A DNA stretch of 64,000 nt from Citrobacter amalonaticus (GTDB taxonomy: Bacteria > Pseudomonadota > Gammaproteobacteria > Enterobacterales > Enterobacteriaceae), in the NCBI GenBank assembly GCA_028994555.1, contig JARDVN010000001.1:2542001-2606000 (forward strand), read 5' to 3'. Made by a program: the position numbers and the translations under genes. Below, one piece after another: positions 12,425-22,642 of the stretch; the stretch's first letter is position 1, and the number at the start of each line of letters is the position of its first letter. The notes below the pieces were generated by a model. It searched no databases and had not been told where the DNA came from. It saw nothing but the letters and a program-made list of their open reading frames with translations.

Positions 12425-12448
12425 CGGGCGGAGAGTGTTCTCCGCCCG
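12425..12448. terminator. Convergent terminator hairpin between chiQ and tcuC
   Basis: A 10-bp stem (CGGGCGGAGA/TCTCCGCCCG) with a 4-nt loop lies between the convergent stop codons of chiQ and tcuC. The T tract is weak on both sides, so it may serve both directions partially. Confidence 0.65.
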
Positions 12449-12456
12449 TTTGCGTT

Positions 12457-13753
12457 TCAGAGCTTATTCTCTGCAGTCTGATAACTGCGGCTAAGACGCG
12501 CAAACAGCATTGCCGTCGCGGCGAGCCCGCACAGCGCGGCGCACATCAGCCACCATCCTGGCGAACTTTTATCACCGGTCAACTGGACCAGCGCTGTGGA
12601 AATGGCAGGCGTCAGACCGCCGAAAATGGCTGTTGCAAGACTAAAGGCCAGTGAAAAACCCACGGTTCGGACATAAACCGGCATCACTTCTGTCAGGGCC
12701 GCCACCATCGCACCGTTATACATCCCGAAAAAGAACGAGAACCAGAGCAGTACCAGCGTCATGCGGGTAAAGTCCGGCGCGGCGGTGAGCCAGTTCATCA
12801 CCGGCCAGGTGGTGATGAGCGCCAGCACGGTGATGCCCATCAGCACCGGACGACGCCCGATCCGGTCAGAGATAGCGCCGCCAATCGGCAGCCAGATGAA
12901 GTTAGAAATCCCTACCAGCATGGTGACTACCAGGCTGTCACGCGCACTCAGGTTCAGCACCGCTCTCCCATAGGTGGGGGTATAGACGGTAATAAAATAA
13001 AAGGTCGTAGTCGTCATCGCCACCAGCAGAGTACCCGCGGTGATAATGCGCCAGTTTTTTGCAATGGTGGCAAAAATTTCCCGCGTGTCGGGGCGATGCT
13101 TACGTTGTAAAAAAGCGTCGGTTTCCTGTAATGAACGGCGAAGAACAAAGATCAACGGAATAATCATACAGCCAATAAAAAACGGGATCCGCCAGCCCCA
13201 TTCGGAGATTTCATCGTGACCCAGCGTCGCATTCAGACCGTAGCCGATCAGTGCGGCGACCACGATAGCCACCTGCTGACTGGCCGATTGCCAACTGGTG
13301 TAAAAGCCTTTATTGCCGGGCGTGGCGATTTCAGAAAGATAGACCGAGACGCCGCCCAGTTCGACGCCAGCAGAAAAGCCCTGCAGCAAGCGCCCCAGCA
13401 GAACCAGCACCGGGGCCAGCAAACCGATAGTCTGGTAACCGGGGACGAGGGCGATAAGTAAGGTGCCACAACCCATAATGGCCAGGGTAACCATCAGTCC
13501 TTTTCGTCGACCAATCCTGTCGATATACGCGCCCAACACCACGGCCCCGATAGGGCGCATTAAAAAAGCCGGATCCAAACACGGCGAAGGTGAGCATTAA
13601 CGCAGCGAACTCGCTTTCTGCCGGGAAAAATGTTTTTGCGATATAGGTAGCGTAAAAACCAAACAGAAAAAAGTCGAACTGCTCAAGAAAATTTCCGCTG
13701 GTCACACGCAGTATTGCGCCGAACGTACCGGCGCGCGATGTTGTTTGGGTCAT
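12457..13753 (-). CDS. tcuC: Tricarballylate/citrate-proton symporter, MFS (one apparent frameshift)
   Basis: Inner-membrane transporter of the metabolite:H+ symporter family of MFS. The protein closely resembles Salmonella TcuC and plasmid CitA. The start at 13753 gives [20 protein letters not shown]. Visible features are twelve hydrophobic segments and MFS loop motifs such as DRIGRRKGL and [10 protein letters not shown]. The frame breaks at the A run 13562-13567. Removing one A gives 431 residues, the family length. It is the last gene of tcuRABC, 94 nt after tcuB. Confidence 0.92.
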
Positions 13754-13847
13754 TGAGGTTTGCTCCACTGTCTTATCATAATATTTATAGAGGTAAGAGT
13801 TTGCGGGTCAGTCGCCTGCGATCCCCGCCTGTTTTCCGCGACGCTTC

Positions 13848-14949
13848 TCAATTGCCCACTTGAGTAAGGAGGCGCAGCGGTAGAATCCGTGGGCAAATTT
13901 TCCGTACGGAATGGTCAAAAAAAAGTGCCATGACCACGCCAAGATGGATGGCAAGCAGGATCCCCATCCATGAGGTATCTCTTCCCGCCAGCAAGCCTAA
14001 ACCGGTCAGACTCGTCAGCAGCAACAGCAAAATAAAACCGCGATCCATGGGTTTTTGTCGCGCATCGCCATGCAGCGGCGAGCGTTTCAGGTTTAGCCAC
14101 AGCAACCCACCCGGGCCGATCGTCAGCCCAATCCCGCCTAGGGTGCCGAGCATCACCGGAACGCTAAAGAACGGATAGGGCGCTTCCCATCCGGCAAGAT
14201 AGTGATAGCCCGTCGCCACAACGGTGGCGGCGAAACAGAGCATAAATCCGTAGAAAGTGAGGTGATGGAAACGACGACGCATCAATGTGAAAGCATCGTC
14301 AGCGTCGTTGCAGCCTTTGCCATGTCCGCCATCGAGGTATTTCAGCGTCAGCGCATTGTGCGACGCTTCGGCAATTTCCGCCGAACGCGGCCCGACGGGA
14401 GAAATCTCGCGCCAGAAGCGGATAACCCCTGCCATCAGTAACCCGATAGCCAGTATGAAAACCGAGCCAAACATCCAGGCCAGCAGGTTGTGCGGGAAAA
14501 TCTGGTAGAAATCACCGGCCAGCGGCGGGTGGAGCAGCGATCCCTTTAGCCCCATCGCGAGAAGTAAAAAAGAGGATCAGACTAAAGACCAGCGCCAGCG
14601 TCACGGTGATGCCCGCCCGGCGATACAACGCGCCGAAAGCTGCAGGCAGCGCATAGTGTTGGTAGGTTTCCAGACGCACTTGCGCCATCGCTTTTGGCAC
14701 GTTGATGGCAAATTCATGCGGCGGTGCATACTGGCAGGCATGCAGACAAGCGCCACAGTTGTGACACAGGTTGGCCAGATAATTAATGTCCGCTTTGCCG
14801 AATTCCAGCCGTTGCGTCATCGCCGGAAACACGGCGCAAAATCCTTCGCAGTAGCGGCAGGCGTTACATACCTGCATCACCCGCTCGACTTCAGCCTCTG
14901 GCTCGGTGAGAATTTTGGCCTGGATAATCAGTTTTTCAAGCTGCTTCAT
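13848..14949 (-). CDS. tcuB: Tricarballylate utilisation protein B, Fe-S membrane electron carrier (one apparent frameshift)
   Basis: Reoxidises the FADH2 of TcuA and passes electrons to the membrane. The N-terminal part has two 4Fe-4S cysteine clusters, [11 protein letters not shown] and [11 protein letters not shown]. The C-terminal half is a multi-helix membrane domain with histidines suited to haem. The start at 14949 ([10 protein letters not shown]) overlaps tcuA by 14 nt. The frame breaks at the A run 14566-14571. Removing one A rejoins LILF to [10 protein letters not shown] and gives about 366 residues. Confidence 0.92.
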
Positions 14950-16341
14950 GACGCGCCTCCTTACGTGCTGCCTGTGCGGCTTCTTTTCCTGCGATGCGAC
15001 CAAAGGTGGTGCCGATGGACATGCCGACACCGGCGGTATAGCCCTTGCCCAGCACATTACCCGCCATCATTTCGCCGGCAACGAACAGGTTCCTGCTGGG
15101 GATGCCAGCGAAGTGGACCGCGGCGTGTTCATTCACTTTCAGCCCCAGATAGGTAAAGGTGATCCCTGGGCGCAGGGCGTAACCGTAGTAGGGGGGGCAT
15201 GTCGACAGGTCGCGCCCAGTGGGTTTTCGGTGGCGTTAGTCCCTGTGTGGCGCAGTTGTCCAGCGTGGTGTGATCAAACTGGCCTGGCTGACAGGCCTGG
15301 TTGTAGCGCTCCACGGTATGGGTAAAGCGCTCAGGATCCAGCCCTAGCTGGCAAGCCAGTTCCCCCAATGTGTTGGCTTGCGCACCGGGGAATACTGGCG
15401 GCATAAAGTGACCGATTGCTTTGCTGTCGATAATGGAGTAGCCAATCTGACCGGGCTGGTGGGCAACCAGTCGGCCCCAGATGGCATAGCGCTTGGGCCA
15501 GAAATCTTCGCCCTCATCGTAAAAACGTTCCGCATCCCGATTGACCACCACGCCAAGTGACACACAGTCCACGCGGGTGCAAATACCACCGTCATACAGC
15601 GGGGCGCGGGCATCAATGGCGACACAATGTGACTGAGAGGGATCGCCAATGACGTCGGCTCCGGCCTCGATCATAAATTTGAGCAGAACGCCCTGATTAA
15701 AGCGGGTGCCGCGAATAAGGAAGTTATCGGCCGGCCATTCGCCGCGGGCATTTTCTCCCCAGGCCTCGCGCAGCCATTCGCGATTAGATTCAAATCCGCC
15801 GGCGGCCAGGACGCAGGCGCGGGCTTCAATGCGTTCGTTCCCGGCGAGGGCAGCGACAAACTCACCGTTGCGCAGTTCGAGGGCCTGAACCGGCGTGTTG
15901 TAGCGAATCTGTACCCCCAGCTTTTCTGCGCTACGATAATAGGCGTTCACCAGCGCTTTCCCGCCCCCCCATGAAAAAGGCGTTGGTTCGCGCCACGTGC
16001 AGCGCGCCCGAAAGCGGAGGCTGAAAATTAACACCGTGCTGACGCATCCAGTCGCGACATTGCGAAGAGGTACGGATCACCAGACGCGCCAGCGCTTCAT
16101 TAGTATTACCTTCGGTGACACGCCAGAGATCCTGCCAGAACTCCTCTTCGGGATAACTCTCGACCAGCACATCCTGAGGCCCATCGTGCATGCAGCGTAA
16201 ATTGCGCGTGTGTTGAGAATTTCCACCGCGCCATTCTCTGGGCGCAGCTTCTAGCAACAACACCGAGGCTCCTGCCTCGCGGGCGGTTAAGGCGGCACAT
16301 AACGCGGCATTACCGCCGCCGATCACCAGTACATCAACCAT
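14936..16341 (-). CDS. tcuA: Tricarballylate dehydrogenase, FAD-dependent (two apparent frameshifts)
   Basis: Oxidises tricarballylate to cis-aconitate. It is a FAD protein of the fumarate-reductase/aspartate-oxidase fold with the dinucleotide motif [15 protein letters not shown] at the N-terminus and a C-terminal FAD motif [18 protein letters not shown]. Of three in-frame ATGs (16359, 16353, 16341) the last has GGAG six bases upstream and is chosen. Breaks occur at the C run 15964-15970 and the G run 15191-15197. Removing one base from each gives 467 residues, which agrees with the Salmonella protein as I remember it. Confidence 0.93.
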
Positions 16342-16438
16342 CGTAGACTCCATTACCATTTAACTATTTGTTAAATTTGTAATTAAAATGTATACGCACA
16401 GGTTGTACGGCCGCTATGGCGGGAAGCTAAAGAGCTGT

Positions 16439-17367
16439 TTAGTGAGTGTAAAGGGTTGCGCCCGGCCAACTACCGGTTTCCACCAGTTCACGCATCACTT
16501 TTGTGAGGATCACGCGGGCTGCAAGACCGGCGGGGGTGAGTTCATCGTCAGACAGGCTGACCAGAAAATTAGGGCGGCTGAGTATAGGATTGTGAACGCC
16601 GATCACTCTTAGCGCTTCCCTCTCAAGATGTGAAATGGCCGCACCGGGTTGCAGCGTGGCGCCGAGTCCGCTGCGAACGGCGCGCATCAGTAACGTCAGA
16701 CCGTCAATTTCCGTGGCGATATTCACCTTCAGTCCGTGTTCCTGACAGATGCCTTCCAGTCTGCCACGCAGTCCGTGGCCCTGGCTTGGCATGATCAGGG
16801 GGAATATTCGCCAGTTGAGCAGGGGTTATGGTGTCATCCGTAATATCCGCCAGCAGGTCGTACGTGCCAATCAGAAACAGCCGCTCTTCGAGGATCGGTC
16901 TGGCGCTCCAGCGCAGGATCTTCTTTTCCTGAAACACGACCGCCAGATCAATCTGACGGGTGTTGATCAATCTTTCCAGATTGCCGGAGAGACTTTCCAC
17001 CACGTGCAAACGCACGTCGGCATAGTGTTTCCGCATCGCGTCAATAAACGGCATTCCGAGGATGGAAGCGGTGCTGGGCGCCATGCCAACGCTGACGTGT
17101 CCGGATAACCGCGCTTCGCGAGCCGCCAGGATCGCATCATCGGCGTGACGCAGCGCCAGTTGCGCCTGTGAATAAAAGGCCAGACCGGCGTTAGTGGGGG
17201 GTCACACCACGCGAGGTTCGCTGCAACAGGCGGATCGCAAGCTCGTTTTCCAGCCGCGTCATCTGCTGACTGAGCGCAGAGACGCCGATGTCGAGATCGA
17301 GCGCCGCGCTGCCCATACTGCCGGTTTCCACAATGCGGACAAAATAACGTAGCTGGCGAAGTTCCAT
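16439..17367 (-). CDS. tcuR: LysR-type regulator of tricarballylate use (two apparent frameshifts)
   Basis: Transcription activator for tcuABC, by position and family. The LysR helix-turn-helix (MELRQLRYFVRIVETGS, residues 1-60) is followed by a substrate-binding domain. The start is 17367. Breaks at the G runs 17196-17201 and 16798-16802 each need one base removed, giving 308 residues. It is first in tcuRABC on the same strand; the 97-nt tcuR-tcuA gap probably holds the target promoter. Confidence 0.88.
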
Positions 17368-17460
17368 TTCGATTCTCCGGGTGAGGCAGGGTGATATTTT
17401 ACATTAAAGCAACATGCTGGCGGAGGAAAGCGCTGAATGGGGAATGGCAGGCATAAAAAA

Positions 17461-17485
17461 AAGCCAACCGGCAGGTTGGCTTTTC
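17461..17485 (-). terminator. Rho-independent terminator after fur
   Basis: The stem AGCCAACC/GGTTGGCT with a 5-nt loop is followed on the minus strand by a T tract of eight or more. It begins just after the fur stop. Confidence 0.9.
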
Positions 17486-17498
17486 AGAATAATGCAGA

Positions 17499-17945
17499 TT
17501 ATTTCGCGTCATGCGCGTGTTCGTTTTCGCGGCAATCGCCTTCAGCGCAGTGACCGTAAAGGTAGAGGCTATGGTTTGTCAGACGAATGCCATGCTTTGA
17601 CGCAATCTCACGCTGGCGCGCTTCAATAGACTCATCACTGAATTCGATCACTTTGCCGCAATCAAGGCAAATCAGGTGATCGTGATGATGCTGCTGGGTC
17701 AGCTCGAAAACGGATTTGCCGCCTTCAAAATTGTGGCGGGTTACGATACCGGCGTCATCAAACTGGTTCAGCACGCGATATACGGTCGCCAGACCAATTT
17801 CTTCACCCATGTCGATCAGTCGTTTGTATAAATCTTCCGCACTGACGTGATGGTTATCCGGTCCCTGAAGAACTTCCAGAATCTTTAAACGAGGAAGCGT
17901 TACTTTCAGGCCAGCCTTCTTTAATGCGGTATTGTTGTCAGTCAT
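17499..17945 (-). CDS. fur: Ferric uptake regulator Fur
   Basis: Iron-sensing repressor of siderophore and iron-uptake genes. It is intact at 148 residues, the E. coli length. The winged-helix domain (MTDNNTALKKAGLKVTLPRL) is followed by the metal and dimerisation domain, with HHHDHLICLDCG (His cluster plus Cys93/Cys96). Translation is expected to be coupled to the overlapping leader ORF uof. It lies downstream of fldA on the same strand. Confidence 0.98.
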   Translation of the reverse strand: MTDNNTALKKAGLKVTLPRLKILEVLQGPDNHHVSAEDLYKRLIDMGEEIGLATVYRVLNQFDDAGIVTRHNFEGGKSVFELTQQHHHDHLICLDCGKVIEFSDESIEARQREIASKHGIRLTNHSLYLYGHCAEGDCRENEHAHDAK

Positions 17946-18023
17946 GCGGAATCTGTCCTGTTGCTAAACGATTCACTTCATACAAGAAGTGACAGAAATT
18001 GCACTCGGGATAATGCGTTTCAT
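17938..18023 (-). CDS. uof: uof, leader ORF coupled to fur (one-base deletion)
   Basis: In E. coli a 28-codon ORF upstream of fur is translated and coupled to it, and the small RNA RyhB represses fur by blocking uof. Here ATG 18023 opens MKRIIPSAISVTSCMK and stops at 17973. If one base is restored at about 17981, where E. coli as I remember it has TAATGAAG instead of TATGAAG, the frame runs on as NEVNRLATGQIPHD and stops at TGA 17938, overlapping the fur ATG. This makes exactly 28 residues. The deletion may be a sequence error. Confidence 0.7.
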
Positions 18024-18193
18024 TATAGGACTGCCGTGTCTAAATGAAAACTGCAAGCCTCTGGCAAATGTTAATAAATAGTCGGTATTGCCTGGAAATG
18101 AGAGCGCCACCGAAAAACTCCCGCACATTGTACAGGGATGGGCAAGAAAGTTACAAATTTGTAGCAATTATTTTGATTGGTTCTGACTATTGA

Positions 18194-18222
18194 TGCGGCG
18201 CAAACATTGTCTGCGCCGCAAA
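18194..18222 (-). repeat. Stem-loop after fldA
   Basis: A GC-rich inverted repeat (GCGGCGCA/TGCGCCGC) lies just beyond the fldA stop. On the minus strand it is not followed by a T tract, so it may stabilise the fldA 3' end or terminate weakly, allowing some read-through to fur. Confidence 0.55.
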
Positions 18223-18225
18223 ACA

Positions 18226-18756
18226 TCAGGCGTTAATGATGTCGTCGAGGTGCAGTTCTTCGGAAATCTGCTTCACCCATTTTTCTACGCGCTCAGCGGT
18301 CAGTTCCGGCTGACGGTCTTCGTCAATCGCCAGACCGACAAAATGATCGTCATCTGCCAGGCCTTTGGAGGCTTCAAAATGATAGCCGGCGGTCGGCCAG
18401 TGGCCCACGATGGTGGCACCGCGTGGTTCAATGATATCGCGGATCGTGCCTAACGCGTCGCAGAAGTATTCTGCGTAATCTTCCTGATCGCCACAGCCAA
18501 ACAGCGCAACCAGTTTGCCGTTAAAATCAATGTCTTCGAGAGTCGGGAAGAAGTCATCCCAGTCACACTGCGCTTCACCGTAGTACCAGGTTGGGATGCC
18601 GAGCAGCAGAATGTCATAACCTTCGAGATCTTCCTTGCTGCTTTTTGCAATGTCATGCACATCGGCAACGTCTTTACCAAGCTGTTTTTGAATCATTTTT
18701 GCGATATTTTCGGTATTCCCGGTGTCGCTGCCGAAAAAGATGCCAGTGATTGCCAT
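18226..18756 (-). CDS. fldA: Flavodoxin 1
   Basis: FMN electron carrier for pyruvate formate-lyase activation, methionine synthase reactivation and isoprenoid enzymes. It is intact at 176 residues, the E. coli length. The phosphate-binding loop [10 protein letters not shown] is at residues 9-18. The order ybfE-fldA-uof-fur is conserved in enterobacteria. Confidence 0.97.
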   Translation of the reverse strand: MAITGIFFGSDTGNTENIAKMIQKQLGKDVADVHDIAKSSKEDLEGYDILLLGIPTWYYGEAQCDWDDFFPTLEDIDFNGKLVALFGCGDQEDYAEYFCDALGTIRDIIEPRGATIVGHWPTAGYHFEASKGLADDDHFVGLAIDEDRQPELTAERVEKWVKQISEELHLDDIINA

Positions 18757-18905
18757 GAGTAAAGTAACCTCTTGAAACTTATTGAAATGGTGGGGGCGAA
18801 TTGCCCGCAGATAAGGGCAATCATAGCAGAACAGTCAGGTATGCGGAAATAGCAAACGCATACAAGTGCACTCCGTGCTACACGAAAGTGGGAGAAGGGG
18901 GGATA

Positions 18906-19199
18906 TCAGGCGAGATCCTGACCGCGCAGCGCTGCCAGTTGGGCCATCAATATCTCTTCTATCAGTTCACTACGGCTCATCTCACGGGATTCCGCCAACT
19001 CATTCAGCGCGTCAACAGCTTCCGCGTTGAGTTTGAGTTCGACACGCTTAAGGCCGCGAACTTTGTCGCGTTTGAGTTGATTACGCTTGTTAATGCGCAG
19101 CTGTTCATCGCGCGAAAGCGGATTGGTTTTCGGTCGTCCCGGGCGACGCTCGTGCGCGAACAGATCTAGTGTCGTACGGTCCGTTTGTTCTTTGGCCAT
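18906..19199 (-). CDS. ybfE: LexA-regulated protein YbfE
   Basis: A 97-residue basic protein of unknown function, almost the same as E. coli YbfE. It has a charged N-terminal half and a C-terminal segment (LNAEAVDALNELAESREMSR) resembling a ribbon-helix-helix fold. A LexA box at 19316-19331 lies upstream, consistent with SOS control. Upstream is ybfF in the same orientation. Confidence 0.9.
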   Translation of the reverse strand: MAKEQTDRTTLDLFAHERRPGRPKTNPLSRDEQLRINKRNQLKRDKVRGLKRVELKLNAEAVDALNELAESREMSRSELIEEILMAQLAALRGQDLA

Positions 19200-19315
19200 G
19201 ATATTGGTGACTTCGGGGAAACAATCAGCCAGGCCTCTGCCCGGATGGATAGCGCGCCATCATACATCAGCGAATGAGGCGCGCCAACGTTCACACGCGT
19301 AATCGCGCACGGACG

Positions 19316-19331
19316 CTGAGTTTTTAATCAG
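19316..19331 (-). promoter_or_regulatory. LexA (SOS) box upstream of ybfE
   Basis: The sequence has CTG-N10-CAG with an AT-rich centre and matches, nearly base for base, the E. coli ybfE LexA site as I remember it. It overlaps the last codons and stop of ybfF, so the ybfE promoter lies at the end of that gene. Confidence 0.7.
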
Positions 19332-20100
19332 TTAGCCGTTTCATTAAGATAACGACGGATGGCGCGCAGCACCGCCTCCGGTTTTTCGGCATGCACCCAG
19401 TGACCAGCCCCGGCAATCACATGCGCGCGTGCTTGTGGGAACTGTGCCAGTAATTCATTGCGGTACGCCTCGGTGACGTAAGGGGAGTTGCCGCCGGGGA
19501 TAAACAGCGCCGGGTGATCCCAGGCGGGAATCGTCTCCCAACCGACGATATGCGGATATTGCTCCCACAATACCGGTACGTTGAAGCGCCACTCGCCGTC
19601 AACATACGATTTCAGCAAAAATTGAATCACGCCTTCTTCATTAAGATGTTCGCGCATGACCGCTGCCGCCTGCTGGCGGGTTTTTGCCTCTGATGCCGTC
19701 ACCGCGTTGATGGCGGCGAAAATTTCGTCGTGGCGGCGGACGTGGTAATCCACCGGGGCGATATCAATGGCCACTAAACGATCGATGCGTTCCGGGGCCA
19801 GCGCGCTGAGCGCCATCACCGCTTTCCCCCCATCGAGTGACCAATAAAGGTGGCTTTTTCTATTTGTTGCGCATCCAGCGTGTCCAGCAGATCCTGCGCC
19901 ATTGCCGGGTAGTTCATCACCGGGTCGCGAGGAGAGAGACCGTGGTTACGCATATCGACCTGAATGATGTCATGGTCGCTCACCAGATCGCGTGCCAGTA
20001 CGCCCAGATTGTCCAGGCTGCCAAACAGACCATGAACCAGTACGATGGGAGAATTATTGTGCAGGTTTTGTGCGGATTGCGCTCGGATATTCAATTTCAT
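19328..20100 (-). CDS. ybfF: Acyl-CoA/ester hydrolase YbfF, alpha/beta fold (one apparent frameshift)
   Basis: Esterase of the alpha/beta-hydrolase family, active on acyl-CoA and short esters in E. coli. The oxyanion segment VLVHGLFGS, nucleophile elbow GHSMGG and catalytic His in GAGHWVHAE are visible. The frame breaks at the C run 19826-19831. Here one base must be added, not removed, so that the elbow reads GHSMGGKAVMAL; the product is then 257 residues against 254 in E. coli. It is divergent from seqA. Confidence 0.9.
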
Positions 20101-20290
20101 GGCAAAGTTCTTTTTTTCGCTCTGTCGGGTTAGGGTATTATGTTGACCATTCTGCCACTGGGCTGCAACCACTTCGGTTTTCTCCGAGTTTTTTGTTCAG
20201 CCAGGTTTGACGCTATTCGCTGTTGGGATTTGCTCCTATACTCCCAACGATTTGTATTTCAGATCAGATAAGACACCGCACTGGATTAAG

Positions 20291-20836
20291 ATGAAAACGA
20301 TTGAAGTTGATGATGAACTCTATAGCTATATTGCCAGCCACACGAAGCATATCGGCGAGAGCGCATCCGAGATTTTACGGCGGATGTTGAAGTTTTCCGC
20401 CACATCACAGCCCGTCACGCCAGTGACAAAAGAGGTTCGCGCCGCACAGCCGGTCGTTACCGAGGCGAAACCTGTCAATCTTGTCAAAGATAAAGTGCGC
20501 GCAGTGCGTGAACTGCTTCTGTCCGATGAATATGCGGAGCAGAAGAAAGCCGTTAACCGCTTTATGCTGGTGCTGACTACACTTTATACACTGGATCAAC
20601 ACGCGTTTGCTGAGGCGACGGAATCGTTGCATGGCCGTACGCGTGTCTATTTCGCGCCTGATGAACAGACGCTGCTGAAAAACGGTAATCAGACCAAACC
20701 AAAACACGTGCCAGGCACGCCGTATTGGGTGATTACCAACACTAACACTGGCCGTAAATGCAGCATGATCGAACACATCATGCAGTCAATGCAATTCCCG
20801 GCGGAATTGATTGAAAAGGTTTGCGGCACAATTTAA
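20291..20836 (+). CDS. seqA: Negative modulator of replication initiation SeqA
   Basis: Binds hemimethylated GATC, sequesters oriC and the dnaA promoter, and organises new DNA. The start at 20291 ([20 protein letters not shown]) gives 181 residues, the E. coli length; an in-frame extension upstream to 20207 is not family-like. The N-terminal oligomerisation domain is followed by a C-terminal DNA-binding domain ending [13 protein letters not shown]. It is followed by pgm, 23 nt on, as in E. coli. Confidence 0.97.
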   Translation: MKTIEVDDELYSYIASHTKHIGESASEILRRMLKFSATSQPVTPVTKEVRAAQPVVTEAKPVNLVKDKVRAVRELLLSDEYAEQKKAVNRFMLVLTTLYTLDQHAFAEATESLHGRTRVYFAPDEQTLLKNGNQTKPKHVPGTPYWVITNTNTGRKCSMIEHIMQSMQFPAELIEKVCGTI

Positions 20837-20859
20837 TCCATGCAGAAAAGGACCAGGCA

Positions 20860-22502
20860 ATGGCAATCCACGACCGTGCAGGCAAGCCTGCACAACAGAG
20901 TGATTTGATTAACGTCGCGCAACTGACGTCACAATACTATGTACTGAAACCCGCAAAAGGAAATGCGGAACACGCGGTAAAGTTCGGTACCTCCGGACAC
21001 CGCGGCAGTGCAGGCCGTCATAGCTTCAACGAACCCCATATTCTGGCGATTGCGCAGGCTATCGCGGAAGAACGAGCAAAAAACGGCGTCACTGGTCCGT
21101 GCTATGTGGGTAAAGATACCCATGCACTGTCTGAACCGGCGTTTATCTCCGTGCTGGAAGTGCTTGCCGCGAACGGCGTCGACGTGATTGTTCAGGAGAA
21201 CAACGGTTTTACCCCGACGCCTGCCGTATCTAATGCCATTCTGGTCCACAACAAAAAAAGGCGGTCCGCTGGCTGACGGTATTGTGATTACCCCGTCCCA
21301 CAACCCGCCGGAAGATGGTGGCATTAAATACAACCCGCCTAACGGTGGCCCGGCAGATACCAACGTCACGAAAGTGGTGGAAGACCGCGCCAATGCGCTG
21401 TTGGCTGATGACCTGAAAGGTGTGAAGCGTATTTCTCTGGATGCCGCGCTGGCGTCCGGTCATGTCAAAGAGCAGGACCTGGTGCAGCCGTTCGTTGAAG
21501 GGCTGGCGGACATTGTCGATATGGCGGCGATCCAGAAAGCGGGCCTGACATTGGGCGTGGATCCGCTGGGCGGTTCCGGTATTGAATACTGGAAGCGTAT
21601 CGCTGAGCATTACAAACTGAACCTGACTATTGTAAACGATCAGGTGGATCAGACCTTCCGCTTTATGCATCTCGATAAAGATGGCGCGATCCGTATGGAC
21701 TGCTCATCTGAATGTGCTATGGCCGGTTTGTTGGCGCTGCGCGATAAGTTCGATCTGGCGTTCGCTAACGATCCTGACTATGACCGCCACGGTATCGTCA
21801 CTCCGGCGGGGCTGATGAATCCGAACCATTATCTGGCGGTAGCAATCAACTACCTGTTCCAGCATCGTCCGCAATGGGGCAAAGAGGTCGCTGTCGGTAA
21901 AACGCTGGTTTCGTCGGCAATGATTGACCGCGTGGTTAACGATCTGGGGCGTAAACTGGTCGAAGTTCCGGTGGGCTTTAAATGGTTTGTTGATGGTCTG
22001 TTTGACGGCAGCTTCGGCTTTGGCGGCGAAGAGAGCGCGGGGGGCATCCTTCCTGCGTTTCGACGGTACGCCGTGGTCTACTGATAAAGACGGGATCATC
22101 ATGTGCCTGCTGGCAGCGGAAATTACTGCCGTCACCGGGAAGAACCCACAGGAGCACTACAACGAGCTGGCTGCCCGTTTTGGTGCGCCGAGCTACAACC
22201 GTCTGCAGGCTGGTGCAACGTCGGCACAGAAAGCGGCGCTGTCGAAACTGTCTCCGGAGATGGTCAGCGCCAGTACGCTGGCAGGTGATCCGATCACTGC
22301 GCGTCTCACGGCAGCGCCGGGTAACGGTGCGTCGATTGGCGGTCTGAAAGTCATGACTGACAACGGCTGGTTCGCGGCACGTCCGTCGGGTACGGAAGAT
22401 GCGTACAAAATCTACTGCGAGAGCTTTCTCGGTGAAGAGCATCGTAAGCAGATCGAGAAAGAAGCGGTCGAAATTGTTAGCGAAGTGTTGAAAAACGCCT
22501 GA
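20860..22502 (+). CDS. pgm: Phosphoglucomutase (two apparent frameshifts)
   Basis: Interconverts glucose-1-P and glucose-6-P for UDP-glucose and glycogen metabolism. The start at 20860 ([15 protein letters not shown]) is used. The active-site phosphoserine loop [11 protein letters not shown], metal loop NDPDYDRHG and C-terminal phosphate loop RPSGTED are visible. The frame breaks at the A run 21253-21259 and the G run 22039-22044. Removing one base from each gives 546 residues, the E. coli length. Confidence 0.95.
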
Positions 22503-22520
22503 GTTGATAAGCCGCATGCA

Positions 22521-22548
22521 AAAAGGAGCTGCGAGGCTCCTTTTTTTA
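22521..22548 (+). terminator. Rho-independent terminator after pgm
   Basis: The stem AAGGAGC/GCTCCTT is followed by seven T, 18 nt after the pgm stop. Confidence 0.88.
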
Positions 22549-22581
22549 TTCCCGAACGCTTTTCCCGTTGGCTACCGTTTG

Positions 22582-22616
22582 ATTGCCTGATGGCGCTGCG
22601 CTTATCAGGCCTACGC
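22582..22616. repeat. REP element after pgm
   Basis: A palindromic unit of the enterobacterial REP/PU type (GCCTGATGGCGCT...GCTTATCAGGCCTAC) sits between convergent genes. A degenerate copy (GATGACGCTTTGCTTATCAGG) is seen at about 23259-23279. Confidence 0.8.
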
Positions 22617-22642
22617 TAGTACGCTGTCGGAAGTTCGCGCGA

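Noticed and set aside
19816..20172. Extended ybfF start at 20172
   Set aside because: Conserved sequence begins at MKLNIRAQ (20100); the extension lies in the divergent ybfF-seqA promoter region.
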